Source: Cliona cf. orientalis (Eukaryota > Porifera > Demospongiae > Clionaida > Clionaidae). From it: a DNA stretch of 64,000 nt. A program made the position numbers and the translations under genes. Positions 11,557-23,029 of this stretch are shown piece after piece (within the stretch, counting starts at the first letter, position 1; each line of letters starts with the position of its first letter). The stretch is from NCBI GenBank assembly GCA_963930775.1, contig OZ005689.1:18251775-18315774 (forward strand). Direction: 5' to 3'. The notes beneath the pieces are model-generated. The model searched no databases, was not told where the DNA came from, and was given only the letters and a program-made list of their open reading frames with translations.

Positions 11557-11900
11557 GAGAGTATTTTATGCAAATTATACATTATGCAAGTTATACTGCA
11601 TACTATCAAATATTGTATATTTGTTGTATAAAGACAGTATAGTTATGCAATTTATACATATTATACAATACATATATATTAGGTAGCATGCACTATTGGT
11701 AATACATGAAGTTATTTAACTGCATGAGAGTATCTTATGCAAATTAAACATTATGCAAGTTATACTGCATACTATCAAATATTGTATACTTGTCATATAA
11801 AGATAGTATAGTTATGCAAATTATATATAATATACAATAACATTATTATGGTATATAGGTATCATATTATGTACCATTGGTACTACATGACATTGTGGCA
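11557..11900 (+). repeat. 169-bp AT-rich tandem duplication
   Basis: The unit beginning GAGAGTATTTTATGCAAATT at 11557 recurs at 11726 with few changes (TTATACTGCATACTATCAAA, TATAGTTATGCAA). It ends with ACTACATGACATTGTGGC, a phrase also found in the AT-rich block at 4.1 kb. There is no gene. Confidence 0.7.
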
Positions 11901-12087
11901 ATTACACTATAGTGTTGGTGGATAATTTTTGTCCAATATGTATAATAGAATGCTCTGCTATGACAAGTATACAGATTATACTAACAAGTATAACAATGCA
12001 TGGTGCTGTACGCGACTATGCAAATATATGTATAAAATCCATATACTATGATATAGTATATATAAATATCCAATCCTGCACACTGAT

Positions 12088-12276
12088 GCAGCTGGGCCGA
12101 CTAGGTGGGTCAAAATGAAGGCTTATTTCGCCTTTGTATACATCGACTGGCCTCCGTAGATGACGGCAACAGTTCGAAGAAGGGTTGTTCGACATGTATA
12201 TGACAAAATCTGGACTAAAGACGTGCATTGTGCGGATCCCATATGCCGGGTTTTCCTGTAGACGGTCACATATATT
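12088..12276 (+). repeat. Dispersed repeat fragment (AAGGCTTATTTCGCC family)
   Basis: GGGCCGACTAGGTGGGTCAA, the AAGGCTTATTTCGCCTTTGT motif and ACATGTATATGACAAAATCT match 26990-27115. The right end contains the inverse of a GTGACC..GAAAACCCGGCATATG motif found at several other places in the window. It is non-coding. Confidence 0.65.
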
Positions 12277-12740
12277 CCCACTAGTACTAAACTTTAATAA
12301 ACATGATGATCAATGATTAACCATAAGTGAGGCATAGCATAAACCATGGCTGGACCCTTGAACTGTAGGGGGAGTTGAGACTACCACGACTAGGAGTCAG
12401 TTACGGATTCTTTTTGGATGTCGTATAATAATAATTATTGTTAAGACAAGTGTTGATATTAAAGTAGGCCTACTACCTTCATTCTTATTCCTTCGGTGAC
12501 TACAGCCACGGGGTGCCGGGGGCTAGGCTTTTTGTGATGTCACTGTCACACGATGATAGCCTGAGGTCTAGTGTCCAATTGGACTGTACGAACAATGAAA
12601 ATTAATTCTTTGATTTTATCTTACCCCAAACAAACAGAATACCAGTTGAGTAGCTAAGTGGCACTATCCAGGATAAAATTAGCACAATGATGCTTGTAAA
12701 AGGCATATTCTGTTATACGTAGCCATCATATTATGGTTTA
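12277..12740. other. Spacer, nothing recognised
   Basis: About 460 bp with no ORF of interest and no clear repeat. Confidence 0.3.
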
Positions 12741-12744
12741 TTCC

Positions 12745-13110
12745 AGTGGGATCACCATTCCACCGTCTTGGGGAGGATATTGTGGAGTTGCCTGCCCTAG
12801 ACTAGCCAAATCTCGTGAACGATAGTGTGTTCGCTAGTAGATCACAGGTATGGAAGTGCCAGGAGATGTTGATTTGAGATCACCATGCCAACCTGCTGTC
12901 TGCTCCAATAAAAGAGGTTATGGGAATGCGAAAGATCAACATGACAGCTTACCATCCCCAGGTGGATGGGTTGGTTGAGAACTTCAATTGTACTCTACAA
13001 GCCACGATCGCTAAGAGTGTGGGATGTCTTTGGGACTGACTGGGACGAGTGTTTTCATCAGTTGATACTTGCATATCATACCAAGCCACATGATCGACAG
13101 GTGAGTCGCC
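12745..13110 (+). pseudogene. Ty3/Gypsy integrase remnant
   Basis: Two short patches read like a retrotransposon integrase. The first, IPVGSPFHRLGEDIVELPA, resembles the segment before the first catalytic aspartate. The second, KINMTAYHPQVDGLVENF followed by CTLQATIAKS and FHQLILAYHTKPHD, resembles the segment around the catalytic glutamate (VEN instead of the usual VER). Frames differ between patches and most of the pol gene is absent. It is a deep relic with no LTRs seen. Confidence 0.7.
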
Positions 13111-13186
13111 ATTTTACCTCTTGTCTGCAAATCCTACACCTTCCAGTTGATGTAGATGACTACAGATTGGTGTCAGTGGCGTATTA

Positions 13187-13508
13187 CAGTGGTGGAGCCA
13201 AGATTTCTAAAAGGGGGGTTGTAGTACACGTTTGCGCGCAAAATTTTAGAAGCCACGCCCACTTTAGGGCAAAACCACGCCCATTTCGATCGTTTTTGAG
13301 ACTAACTACCAGCCCTACTTGTCCAATCGATCTGTTTTCGAACGAATTTTCTTCTAAAGCATTCTAAGGTGAGCCATAGCAGCAGTTTTCTTAGTTCTAT
13401 AGCCAGAAAGGGGGGTTCCATTTAGTTTATCATCAGTACTTCTTAGTGTTGGATGCAGCCCAAAGGGGGTACACTTGCACCCCCCTTACCCCCCTGGATC
13501 CGCCACTG
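13187..13508. mobile_element. hAT-like MITE
   Basis: Left end CAGTGGTGGAGCCAAG and right end, complement CAGTGGCGGATCCAGG, are inverted. The pentamer TATTA directly flanks both sides (13182-13186, 13509-13513). CAGTGGCG-type ends are common in hAT and related MITEs, but hAT elements usually duplicate 8 bp, so the superfamily is tentative. The interior has G-runs near one end and C-runs near the other. Confidence 0.7.
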
Positions 13509-13565
13509 TATTAGAAGGTAGGCTTGATAGGCACATGCCTACCCCACCTTTTCTTAGCCTTTACC

Positions 13566-13605
13566 GGTAATACTAGTAATACTAGTCTAGTAATACTAGT
13601 GTACG
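13566..13605 (+). repeat. TAATACTAG short tandem repeat
   Basis: TAATACTAG or CTAGTAATACTAGT is repeated three to four times in about 40 bp. Confidence 0.6.
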
Positions 13606-13861
13606 TAACATGCAACATAGTAGGCGTGGTTTTGAAATTACGTATTGAGTTTTGCCACGTGCGTTCTACACTGCCAGCAGTTCAGAGTCCATCTGCCCGA
13701 CCTCCTCTAACCTGGTGTGGTGACAATGAAACGCTGCTCCCAAACTTGGCTACAATCATTCACGAAAAGACATGCTTCTGAGCCACCAAGGTAAGTTTTA
13801 ATATATTTTTCATGAGCTTGGGTAGTGGGCGCATTTGTGACTAAAATTAACCATTCTGTAT

Positions 13862-15712
13862 TACTGATAGCTCATCACGGATTCCTGATGAATCTATAAC
13901 AGATTGGCTATTTTCTGAAGATTCAGAAGGTAGACCGTCAACTATGACTGCCTGAAGTACAGCCTTGGCCGCTATGGCTGCAACAAGCTCTGTCAGCATT
14001 AGCACATCTGCGACGTCATCAGGCTGCTCTGTCCATATCCATACATCCATACATCCATACATCCCATACATCCCATACATCCCATGCTTCAGATCCATCT
14101 GATAGTGGTTATTTGGATATCATGCAGAGTAATCGAACTGGTGCCTTTAGTAATAAAGAATGTCTGGAACTTCTCCAATGCACCTCGAAGCCTCCACTGG
14201 GTTACACTTTCCCATATTGTTCATTTGGTGATAAGCAAAGACGGTTTAATCCTGATTGGCCCTCAAGGTACACTTTTCTGTGTTACTCTAAGAGTCAAGA
14301 TGGCATTGTGTGTGTGTATTGTTACTTTTTTCGGCCTAATGATTCTGGCGCTTTGATAAGTTCACCTTTATCTGATTGGAAAAACATAGGCCATTTACTA
14401 CAAAAGCATTTGGGAGATCCACATACTAGTCATCATTCAGCAGCAGCAAAACGTGCTGAAAGTTTCCTTGGAGTAGCTAGTGGAAAGCAACCCGATGTAC
14501 TATCAATGGCTAGCAGTGCAGCAGCAGGAGAAAAACTTGCGTATATTGACAAGTGTACTTGAGATTAAATTCTGTGGTCAACAGGGCCTAGCATTACGAG
14601 AACATAGATTTGAGGATGGGGCGAATCCACGTAATATTTGTGCTCTTATTGATTTTCGAGCTCAGACTGACAATATGTTGTCCAATCATTTGGAACGTTC
14701 CATAGTCCCCGAAATGCTTGATACCTTTCTTCTTGAAATCAGAATGAATTGATTCAGGTATGCGGTGAGATTATCCGTGAATTGATTATACATGACTGTC
14801 AACTATCTCAATTTTTTTCTCACGAAACCACAGATGTTTCTACAACTGAGCAGCTTTCTATATGTGTTAGATTTGTTGAGAACACAGGCTCTCAGATAAA
14901 GCTCAGGGAGGAATTTTTAGGCTTTGTTGCTGTTACATCCACTACAGGAGAGAGCATAGCAGAGGTTATCCTATCTACTTTGGAAAAATGGGGACTTGAT
15001 GTTAATATTCTAGATACGATGGAGCCTCAAATAATAGTGGGAAATTTAGAGGGGTTCAAGCAATAGTCAATAGCCGTGTACCATCAGCTGTGTATCTACA
15101 CTGTAGAGCTACACTGTAGAGCACACAGCCTTAACCTAGCAGTTGTTCATTCTTGTGATAACTCACATGTACGTATTATGTTTGGTATAGTACAAAAGGT
15201 TGCAGGTTTTTTTGGCGAGTCTGCAAAGCGCTATCATGTATTCAAAGAGATAGACAAGGGAAGCTTAACCTCAATACCTGGTCCAGCTAAACTGCAGAAG
15301 CTCTGTGAAACAAGGTGGTCATCTACATATTATGCATTACACACCATCAAGCTTAAATGGAAGACAGTGTTAGAGGCCCTTTCTACAATAGCAGATGGTG
15401 GAGAATCAAATGCTCACATTCTGCTTTGTTTCTCTGCGGTCATTTGACTTTATTGTCAGTCTTGTTATTGTAAAACACTTTCTATCTTACACAAATTCAT
15501 TATCTATGGCTCTTCAAAAAGAGGGGACTAATCTATTAGCTGCATTAGAATCAGCAAAGGCGTCACTGCAGTGCATTCAAGGAGATAGAAATGATGCATG
15601 CTTCTCCAGACTGTATGGTGAGATCAAAATTCTTGCCCAGGATGCTGGTATTTCTGAGCAAATTCCCAGGAGAGCTGGTAGACAGACACAGCGAGATAAT
15701 GTACAGGCTACA
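13862..15712 (+). pseudogene. hAT transposase with TTF zinc finger, broken
   Basis: The N-terminal part carries a TTF-type zinc finger: FNPDWPSRYTFLCYSKSQDG then CVYCYFF. It is followed by QKHLGDPHTSHHSAAAKRAE and the DUF4371-like region DCQLSQFFSHETTDVSTTEQ (DE-T-DVS), then CRAHSLNLAVVHSC, CETRWSST and FLSYTNSLSMALQKEG. This order is that of hAT transposases of the ZMYM1/P52rIPK-like group. The reading frame changes at least three times (near 14.5, 14.75 and 15.4 kb), and part of the DxxGASNMSG region is missing near 15.05 kb. The C-terminal hAT dimerisation domain is missing; the sequence runs into a MITE at 15730 and does not resume beyond it. An (ACATCC)n-like repeat at 14038-14090 lies within the N-terminal region. 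Confidence 0.8.
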
Positions 15713-15729
15713 GTATTATCAATTAGTTA

Positions 15730-16196
15730 CTGTATAGCGGGAAATTTTCGTTGGTGCTAATTTTCGTATGATTGGCCAAAACACCCTTAGAATAAATTTT
15801 CATATTTTTTAATTTCGTATGCTTGCTGCGGGAGATTGCGCGCATGCGCAGCTGGCAGCGCTCGTACTTATGTGCGGCATACGGTAACGCTAGCATCACT
15901 GGCTTCCTTGATCGTAACCACGCCGATAGCAGTCCACTGGGATCAGAAAGGTCGCTTCCTTTCAACGCCCTGGCAAAGAATCGATAAAGAGACATCGTTC
16001 AGTGAGCTAGCAGTGCATTCAGCACCTGCCGCTAGCGACCGCTTGTGGCTGTGGTAGGCGTATAGGTCAAAGGTCATGCGCGAAAGGAAAAAAAAAATCG
16101 TACGTTCAAATTTTCGCAATTTTTATTTTCGTATAAGGGATGGAGCATACGAAATATACGAAAATTAGCACCGTACGAAAATTTCCCGCTATACGG
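15730..16196. mobile_element. TA-flanked MITE (CCGTATAGCGGGAAATTTTCG ends)
   Basis: The left end CTGTATAGCGGGAAATTTTC and the right end, complement CCGTATAGCGGGAAATTTTC, form long imperfect inverted repeats of over 40 bp, both continuing into GTGCTAATTTTCGTAT. TA dinucleotides flank the element at 15728-15729 and 16197-16198, as in Tc1/mariner elements. An NRF1-like GCGCGCATGCGCA lies inside. It abuts the broken end of the hAT gene. Confidence 0.85.
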
Positions 16197-18108
16197 TAAA
16201 ATCTACAAGTCGCGGTCGATCACCATGACGATACCTGCGCTTAGCCAGCTAGCATAGCACAGTAAGTCAGTAGTGGCCGACTCGAGGCCCTTGTGTTGCT
16301 CTTGAGCCTACACAGAGCAGCCGCTCACCCTCGGCTCCACGATCGATGGCACCAGAAGTCAATTTAAGAATGCAGTCCCACCCATCCACCCCACCCCCTA
16401 ATCATACAATACACTGTCATAATACTGAATTCAATTGTTTACTAAAGTTAATATCAATGCCTAAATATCTATGTAGACCGGCAGAGCTCAACAGCAGCAG
16501 CCCAGTCCTGCCTGAGGGAGTCCACACCCGTGAGCACAACAGTGCCTTGAGCTGTCTCAAGACTCAGAGAATCTAAGTGGGAGGGGGAAGAGAGAAAGAA
16601 ATAGATGGAACGGGGTAAGAGGGGGGGAGCAGACAGAGAGAGAGAGACAGTGAAAGAGAGAGAGTTAGAAAGAGAGGAGGAAAATACCGAGTTAAATTAC
16701 ATGGACATACATGTACATGTACATACACAGATAATTTGACATGCATGTTATTTGTACGGTTGTTGACGAGGATGAAGGAACTAGTACCTGTGCAGCAAAC
16801 TTCATAAACAGCTACAGTCTCAGAATCACTGTTGAGTCAACAGCCAGTATCCCCGTCGTTTACATCCACACAGTTTGTATACATACCTGTCCCACTGTAT
16901 ACAGCGCAGTACAAATCACAATTTCTACAACAAAGGTCGAGCTTTTCACAACACAAACTCTCCCTGTCTATTGTCCTACTATTCTCATGTACCTTAGCTT
17001 TCCAAATCTAAACGATGAGCAGACTCATCCTCAGTAAGAGTATCACATCCAATCAGTTGGTAGACTCACAACGCAGTACAGAGCCTTCATAATCACACTT
17101 TCTACCTACAACAAAGGTAAAGCTTTTCACAACCGTAGTTCACATTAAACAGTGCACAAAGCTAGCTAGTATTAAAATTCACAGCTAGCTACGAACGACT
17201 ATCTTATGTGACTCCTTCGTACTTGGCCATGTTGAATAACACCCAGAGGTGTTTATTACATGCAGCCTTAGCTATACGAACAATCATATGATAGACAACT
17301 TACAAAGTGTAGAGTCCATCGCTACTCTTGATATCTTCTCCCTAAGACCGGACTGCTGTACTGGTGCTCTCTCTGTGGCCATCTTTCCTGGTTATGGCGC
17401 TAACTGCGTGGTGTAATACGGAGTGTATACGGAAACACTGAACATTGACATACAAAATGCTCCATTTCTCGAAAAATTATGAACTGAGGCACATGTGACC
17501 CCTGTACAATTTTTTTGGCCATAACTCGGCTTAGGAAGCTTTTTAGAGCCTGGCTCTTTGACCGTTTGAACTCTATAGTAAATTCTGCGTCGATCTATAC
17601 CCAAAACGCAATTTTCATAAAAAATTGCCAGTGGTTGGTTTTTCCATAGTGGGTCACATTTGTCAGAGGTAACACGCTGCTTGTAATGTATTTGCCAGGT
17701 ACATGCGTAACCAAATTTCAAGTTTCAGAAAGGCTCCATCGAGGCCCTGAATGATTATTTCGTAGGTTACATCATAAATATTCTAATAACCACAATGAAA
17801 TATATTGCCGTAATAATTAGCTGTATATACCAGTGGAGCTAAGTCCTTTTAATTGTGCTATTATAATTTATGTGGGCGTGTACTCGAGTAATTTAAAACA
17901 GCATGATTACTAACATGGAACATGTTATTAGCTTACGCTAAGCCATAGTATCTGCATATTATACTGTTATATGCAACGCCACTGGGCTAGCGTGTTGGAT
18001 CTCTTACTGACTTAGTAGCTTAAAATATTAGTCTTATGGCGAGATTCAATCCATACATACATTAATCAAGCACTATATCACTGATAACACAAAAGAACAA
18101 TGGATCTG
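16197..18108. other. 1.9 kb without a recognisable gene
   Basis: A purine-rich (GAGA)n stretch lies at about 16585-16690. ORFs of 76-109 codons at 16346, 16741 and 17392 (minus) have no recognisable domain and no splice context. Nothing else was identified. Confidence 0.4.
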
Positions 18109-19045
18109 CCTAAACCACATCAAAGTCATAAGTGAGGTGCATGTGTGAACACGCCCTTTTAATTGCCCAGGTCTCAGGTGTGGCTGCTAGAGCCGGAAGT
18201 GTTCATTTAATTATCTCAATGGACCGGAAGCCGAGCCGAGCCGGAAGGGAGGGCCAGGCCACACCCAAAACAGCACCACCCTGTGCCTCAAGGACCACCA
18301 TTCTCAAGTGCTGATTTGTAGTCAGATGTCCACCGGAAGCCAACAAACAATCTCAATTAACACACACAACTTCCTCAAGACCAAAACACAAACACTTCAC
18401 GGCCGTTCTGCCACACTGCCCACACAAGAGCTCGCCTCCTCATTTCCTGTGTGGGCAGGGTAACAACACGTCATTGCAACCACATCCGCTTCAAACCATC
18501 GTCAGCTTCCATCAGGCCATACGGTCCCCTCGATTACACATTGCAATGTACAGTGCCTCATCAACTGACATGGCCTCATCTTTGACCTGATGCCACGCCC
18601 CCAAAGCCACCTGGCGGAGTTCAAAGGTCACACTGCATCCGGGACACACCCACCTATTGTCGCGGCCTGGTTCTGAGCCCCAATGATCAAGCACTGGTTC
18701 GCGAAGCCACGCCCATTAGGAAGCAATAAAATCTGCATTAACTTAACGCATACACACACAGCACAGAGCCTTGAACACGCCCACATGCTTAATTAGCTGT
18801 TATTTAAGTTGTGGTTTATAGTTAAGAAAGAATGCTTTGATCTTGCTTTGATGTGGGCAATTACCAGTCTTCTTCAGAGGGCACTTCCGGTTGCTAATTA
18901 CAAGCGCAAAATCATCCCTGGCTCTTTCTGGACACGCCCACCTTCGACCAAAAGCACTCGTATGGCCTCTTTGGCCACACCCCCAACAATTCGGTAATTG
19001 AATTAGCCAATCCTCATGCTGACGCCCATGCACATTAATGCTACC
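18109..19045 (+). mobile_element. TTAA element family B, left-truncated copy
   Basis: About 930 bp match 21511-22478 in the same orientation (CACATCAAAGTCA, GCTAGAGCCGGAAGTGTTCA, many CACGCCC words). The right end GCTACC is followed by TTAA, like the full copy's GGTACC-TTAA. The first ~40 bp of the full copy, including its left inverted repeat, are absent here. It is non-autonomous and GC-rich compared with the flanks. Confidence 0.8.
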
Positions 19046-19049
19046 TTAA

Positions 19050-19583
19050 GGTTACGGGATAGTATTCGACGCGCAATTTATAAATGATTGCGCACGGACA
19101 CAATTCATGTTTTAATGCGAACTGACTTTGCTGTCGTTCACGCTAGTCCATCAATCGGAGCAGGGCCAAGAATAGCAATTTTTTGAAAACTCTTAAGAGG
19201 GTGAGTCGTCAGACAAGGTTTTGTCATATGGCAGCTGAGCAGTAAGTTTTTATGTTCGCTTTCTGTTCGTGTAACTCGACAGAGTTCAAACGCTATACTT
19301 GGTCCTATAGAGACTTGTAAGCTATCGTTACGTTTGTATGTCAATACATAGAGGCTGTTTACCTTGGCAAAAACTGACGCGGAAAATTGCAATACTTACC
19401 CGCATTTGCAGACAGACAGTTGCAGGTTTACTTTTCGTTTTGTGGACCATTGTGCAGGCATCAGGAGAGCTACTTACCTGTGCCTTGACTGTGCAAAGAA
19501 CGTGGACGAAAACTGGAATATAACTCTCGTTTATTATTCATGTGAACTTTGACCATGCGTGGGCGAAACACTATCCCGTAACC
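19050..19583. mobile_element. TTAA-flanked element with GGTTACGGGATAGT ends
   Basis: TTAA at 19046-19049 and at 19584-19587 bracket inverted ends GGTTACGGGATAGT..ACTATCCCGTAACC (534 bp). TTAA duplication is the signature of piggyBac-type insertion. Its left TTAA is the same tetranucleotide that terminates the neighbouring family-B element, so one element used the other's flank as target. No transposase ORF is present. Confidence 0.85.
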
Positions 19584-19587
19584 TTAA

Positions 19588-19740
19588 CATAATTTTGTGA
19601 CCGGATTTTGGAAAACCCGTATGGGATCCGTGTGCAATGCACGTTTTAGTAGTTCAGGTCGAAATCTGTCAAAGTCCAGATTTTGTCATATGTGACCAGA
19701 TTTGGGAAAACCCTCTGTATGGGATTTTTTCAGAAAATTG
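19588..19740 (+). repeat. GTGACC..GGAAAACCC dispersed repeat
   Basis: Two related phrases occur: TGTGACCGGATTTTGGAAAA then CCCGTATGGGATCCGTGTGC, and TGTGACCAGATTTGGGAAAA then CCCTCTGTATGGGAT. The same phrase is found, in either orientation, near 12.25, 27.2, 35.2 and 44.95 kb. Confidence 0.6.
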
Positions 19741-19864
19741 AGTTCGATGCATGGTTGATAAGCTCTAGCATAGAGCTAACCTGCATTCAATTCTTAGGCC
19801 GATAGCGCGCTTTGTTTATGATCGCGCCACACCCCCAATACTCTACGCGTGACCCGGAAATCAA

Positions 19865-20125
19865 TTTAATTGTTGGGTTGTCTCCGCTTGCCCTGATATA
19901 TCTGGAATTCCGCTGGTTCATGACCAGAGTTAAGTGTTGGTGGAAGCACCTGTGTGATAAGCTGGCTGCCGGACCTCTACCGTGCACTGGGCTGGGGGCC
20001 CACGGAGATGAGTACTCTGGGATGCCGAGCGGGCCCCCAGACCCCGTGCGCCAGCGGCGCCTCCTAACGCAGAAGGCTTGGGGTCCAAATAACCAGGGGG
20101 AGTGGCGCCACTTCCCCTACATCCA
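19865..20125 (-). repeat. Split direct repeat B, terminal copy
   Basis: Matches 20597-20769 but carries about 87 extra bases after GCTGGCTGCCGGACC. It forms the 3' terminus of the retrotransposon in its coding orientation. TTGTTGGGTTGTCTCCGCTT is shared at one end and CACTTCCCCTACATCCA at the other. Confidence 0.8.
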
Positions 20126-20289
20126 ACATCACTACACAGGGCTAATCACGCCGACTATTGTCGGCGGAGATAACAAAAATAGACAAACAGACAAACAAAC
20201 GAACACGCGTCCACACACACGCACGCGTGCATACACACACACACACACACACACACGGCCATATAACCATACAGGAGGAGGGAGGGCGG
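20126..20289. repeat. Spacer with (AC)n microsatellite
   Basis: Holds an ACAAACAGACAAAC-type tract and a run of about 13 AC units (roughly 20228-20255) between the A and B repeats of the retrotransposon. Confidence 0.7.
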
Positions 20290-20598
20290 GGCAACGAATG
20301 ATTCTCCGCGCTCCCTCTTCCTGATGCTTCAGCTGAGTTAAGCTGGTAGCCAAGCCAAGACACCCATGGCCTGCAGTCAAGCAGCTTTAAGTAGGACAGG
20401 CTACTTCCTGCCAGACTGGATGCGACCTGCTAAGGGCCATGTATCGATATGGCGCCGTGTAATATGTTATGGCGCCGAACTTATGTTTGGCGCCTTGCTG
20501 GCCCTTGCGCGCGCAAGTCGCTTGGCGCGCATGCGCGCGCAGGGCAGGGGACTCCCCGCCAATTAACCTGCTTTAAATGTGGCCATTAAAACCTCATT
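20290..20598 (-). repeat. Split direct repeat A, internal copy
   Basis: Identical by eye over 309 bp to 26525-26833. Contains three GGCGCC-bearing blocks, TGCGCGCGCAAGTC and GCGCGCATGCGCGCGCA. It abuts repeat B at 20597, the junction expected in split direct repeats. Confidence 0.9.
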
Positions 20599-20769
20599 TA
20601 ATTGTTGGGTTGTCTCCGCTTGCCCTGATATATCTGGAGTTCCGCTGGTTCATGACCAGAGTTAAGTGTTGGTGGAAGCGCCTGTGTGATAAGCTGGCTG
20701 CCGGACCCTAACGCAGAAGGCTTGGGGTCCAAATAACCAGGGGGAGTGGCGCCACTTCCCCTACATCCA
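20597..20769 (-). repeat. Split direct repeat B, internal copy
   Basis: Shorter of the two B copies; directly follows repeat A. Lies 98 bp downstream of the recombinase stop codon in coding orientation. Confidence 0.8.
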
Positions 20770-20866
20770 GCGCAATGCAATTACCCCCAAGCCGATCAAT
20801 CAAGAAAATTTTTAGGAAGGAGGTATAGTTAGAGTGATATTGAAGTCATTGTTTTCATTATATAAA

Positions 20867-22932
20867 TTAAGCTGTAAGCATAACTGTATAGTTTGCCAAC
20901 TCCTCTCTGGGGATCTTAATATACCTCTGGTATGCATCACTTTCCCATCTCCCCAGGGTCTTTATGAGGCTGTCTTCCATGCCGTGAGCCGCTGCTGTGG
21001 AAGCTGCCCCAATCCGGAAGCTGTGACCGTTGAAATTGGATGCCTCCATGCCTGCCCGCTCCATGGCTTTCTTGATTTCCGACACAAAATGGGTTCTGGT
21101 TAAGAAGTGCCCATTGCTCCGGATGAAGGGAGGACCTGGGGCCATGCCCCTCACCACTATGTAGCTCAATAAGGAGGACACTGGGCAGAGTGGAGGTTTG
21201 TTGGTTCTGCCTAGGACAATCGTGATTCCTTTCCTCCACTGATCTGTTTTTGACTGCTTTAGTCTAATGAATAATATCGATGGAGATTGAGTATTATTCA
21301 CTGATACATCGGTGACTGATAGGTGGGTCTCTTCATCGAATTGACTGACTCCTGGAGCAGTGAACTCTCCGACACGTAAGAAACCGAAGAAGGCCAGACA
21401 TGCTGCAGCCCATAGCATCTTTGCATCTCTGAGATCAGGACTGCCCTCCCAGACTGAAAATAGCCTTAAGGTACCATTAAATTGCGTGGGCGTGAGGTGG
21501 GGGATATGACACCTAAACCACATCAAAGTCATTAGTGAGGTGCATGTTGTGTAACCACGCCCTTTTAATTGCACAGGTCTCAGGGGTGTGGCTGCTAGAG
21601 CCGGAAGTGTTCATTTAATATCCTCCATGGACCGGAAGCCGAGCCGGAAGGGAGGGGCCAGGCCACGCCCAAAACAGCCCCACCCTGTTCCCCAAGGACC
21701 ACCATTCTCAATCAAGTGCCTACTAACCACCGGATGTCCACCGGAAGCCCACAATCAATCGCAATTAAAACACACAGCTTCCTCAAGGCCAAAACACACA
21801 AACACTTGGAGGCCGTTCTGCCACACCGCCCACGCAAGAGCTCATCTCATTTCCTGTGTGGGCGGAGTAACAACACGTCATCGCAACCACATCCGCTTCA
21901 AACCATCGTCAGCTTCCGTCCAGCCGTACAGGCCCCTCGATCGCACCGCCGTACAGTGCCTCATTAACAGACATGGCCTCACCTTTGACCTCCTGCCACG
22001 CCCCCAAAGCCTCCTCGTGGGGTTCAAAGGTCACCACCGCAGCCGGGACACGCCCACCTATCGCCGAGGCCAAGTCCCAGGCGCCGATGTCCAAGCACTG
22101 GCCCGTGAAGCCACGCCCAATCGGAAGCAATAAAACCTGCATTAACGCACACGCACACACTCCACACAGTGCCAGGAACACGCCCACATGCTTAATTAGG
22201 CCTAATAAGCTTTTTTTTTTTTTTTTTTTTTTTTGTCGTTGTGGTTAATAGTTAAGAAAGAATGCTTTGATCTTGCTTTGATGTGGGCAATTACCGGCCT
22301 TTTCTTCAGGGGCCACTTCCGGTCGCTAATTACACGCGCATAATCATCCCTGGCCGATTCTGGACACGCCCACCTTCGACCAAAAGCACTCGTATGGCCT
22401 CTTCGGCCACGCCCCTTCACGATTCGCTAATTGAATTAGCCATTCCTGACGCTCACGCCCACGCAATTAAATGGTACCTTAAGAGTATTGAGGGAGTAAT
22501 AGGCTGACGATCTTTCCTGGGATTCGAGGATTGGACGTTATCCCTTTTGATGCCTTTCAGGATGTACTCTAGCCGCACCATCCGAGAAATACTAGGGTCC
22601 CCATGCCCAGACTCTATTTGATGATGACGTAATGCTGATAGATACACTCTCAGGGAAGCATGAGACACTCCTTCTTTTGCCAGGGAGGCTACAAATACAG
22701 CTAGGGTATCTTCCGTTATCGGGATAGAGGGCCGACCAAGACTTGTACAGAAGCTCTTATACCTTCTGATCCCAGACTGATAAAATTTCAGAGTGGACTT
22801 GGCCAATCCTTTTGCAAAGAATTCATTAGCATCTGCTTGACATTTTCTCCACTGATCGGTCATCCCAGCTATCAACGTAAAGTATGAAATGTTGTTAATA
22901 TTGTTATTAACATATGCATTGCCACTAAGCAA
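20867..22932 (-). pseudogene. Tyrosine recombinase of YR retroelement, interrupted
   Basis: The N-terminal part (22932-22483) holds the helical core-binding region: FFAKGLAKSTLKFYQSGIRR, VFVASLAKEGVSHASLRVYL and YILKGIKRDNVQSS. The C-terminal part (21465-20867) holds the catalytic domain, with LWAAACLAFFGFLRVGEF (first arginine) and, near the end, the H-x-x-R motif in GHSFRIGAAST. GRWESDAYQRYI follows with the tyrosine. The enzyme would integrate the circular cDNA. A 1,009-bp element separates the two parts at an LLR triplet. Reading across the target TTAA without the insertion keeps the same frame (TPSIL-LRLFSVWEG), so no other lesion is apparent. Confidence 0.9.
21470..22478 (+). mobile_element. 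TTAA element family B, full-length copy
   Basis: Bounded by TTAA at 21466-21469 and 22479-22482, with inverted ends GGTACCATTAAATTGCGTGG and complement GGTACCATTTAATTGCGTGG. It is 1,009 bp long with no transposase and a T24-like homopolymer at about 22211-22234. It is inserted in the recombinase gene. TTAA duplication suggests mobilisation by a piggyBac-type enzyme encoded elsewhere. A left-truncated relative ends at 19045. Confidence 0.9.
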
Positions 22933-23029
22933 ATTGTTCGCATTCTTACAACTCTATTAATACAGGAGTATGAGCAACATTGTGAGTCTAGTGGTACTAG
23001 CGCTAGTGCCAGCATTCAGTACTCAGAAT

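Noticed and set aside
16741..17037. 98-codon ORF rich in Thr and Val
   Set aside because: No recognisable motif and the region looks non-coding.
17392..17721. 109-codon minus-strand ORF
   Set aside because: No domain, no splice context and biased composition; treated as chance.
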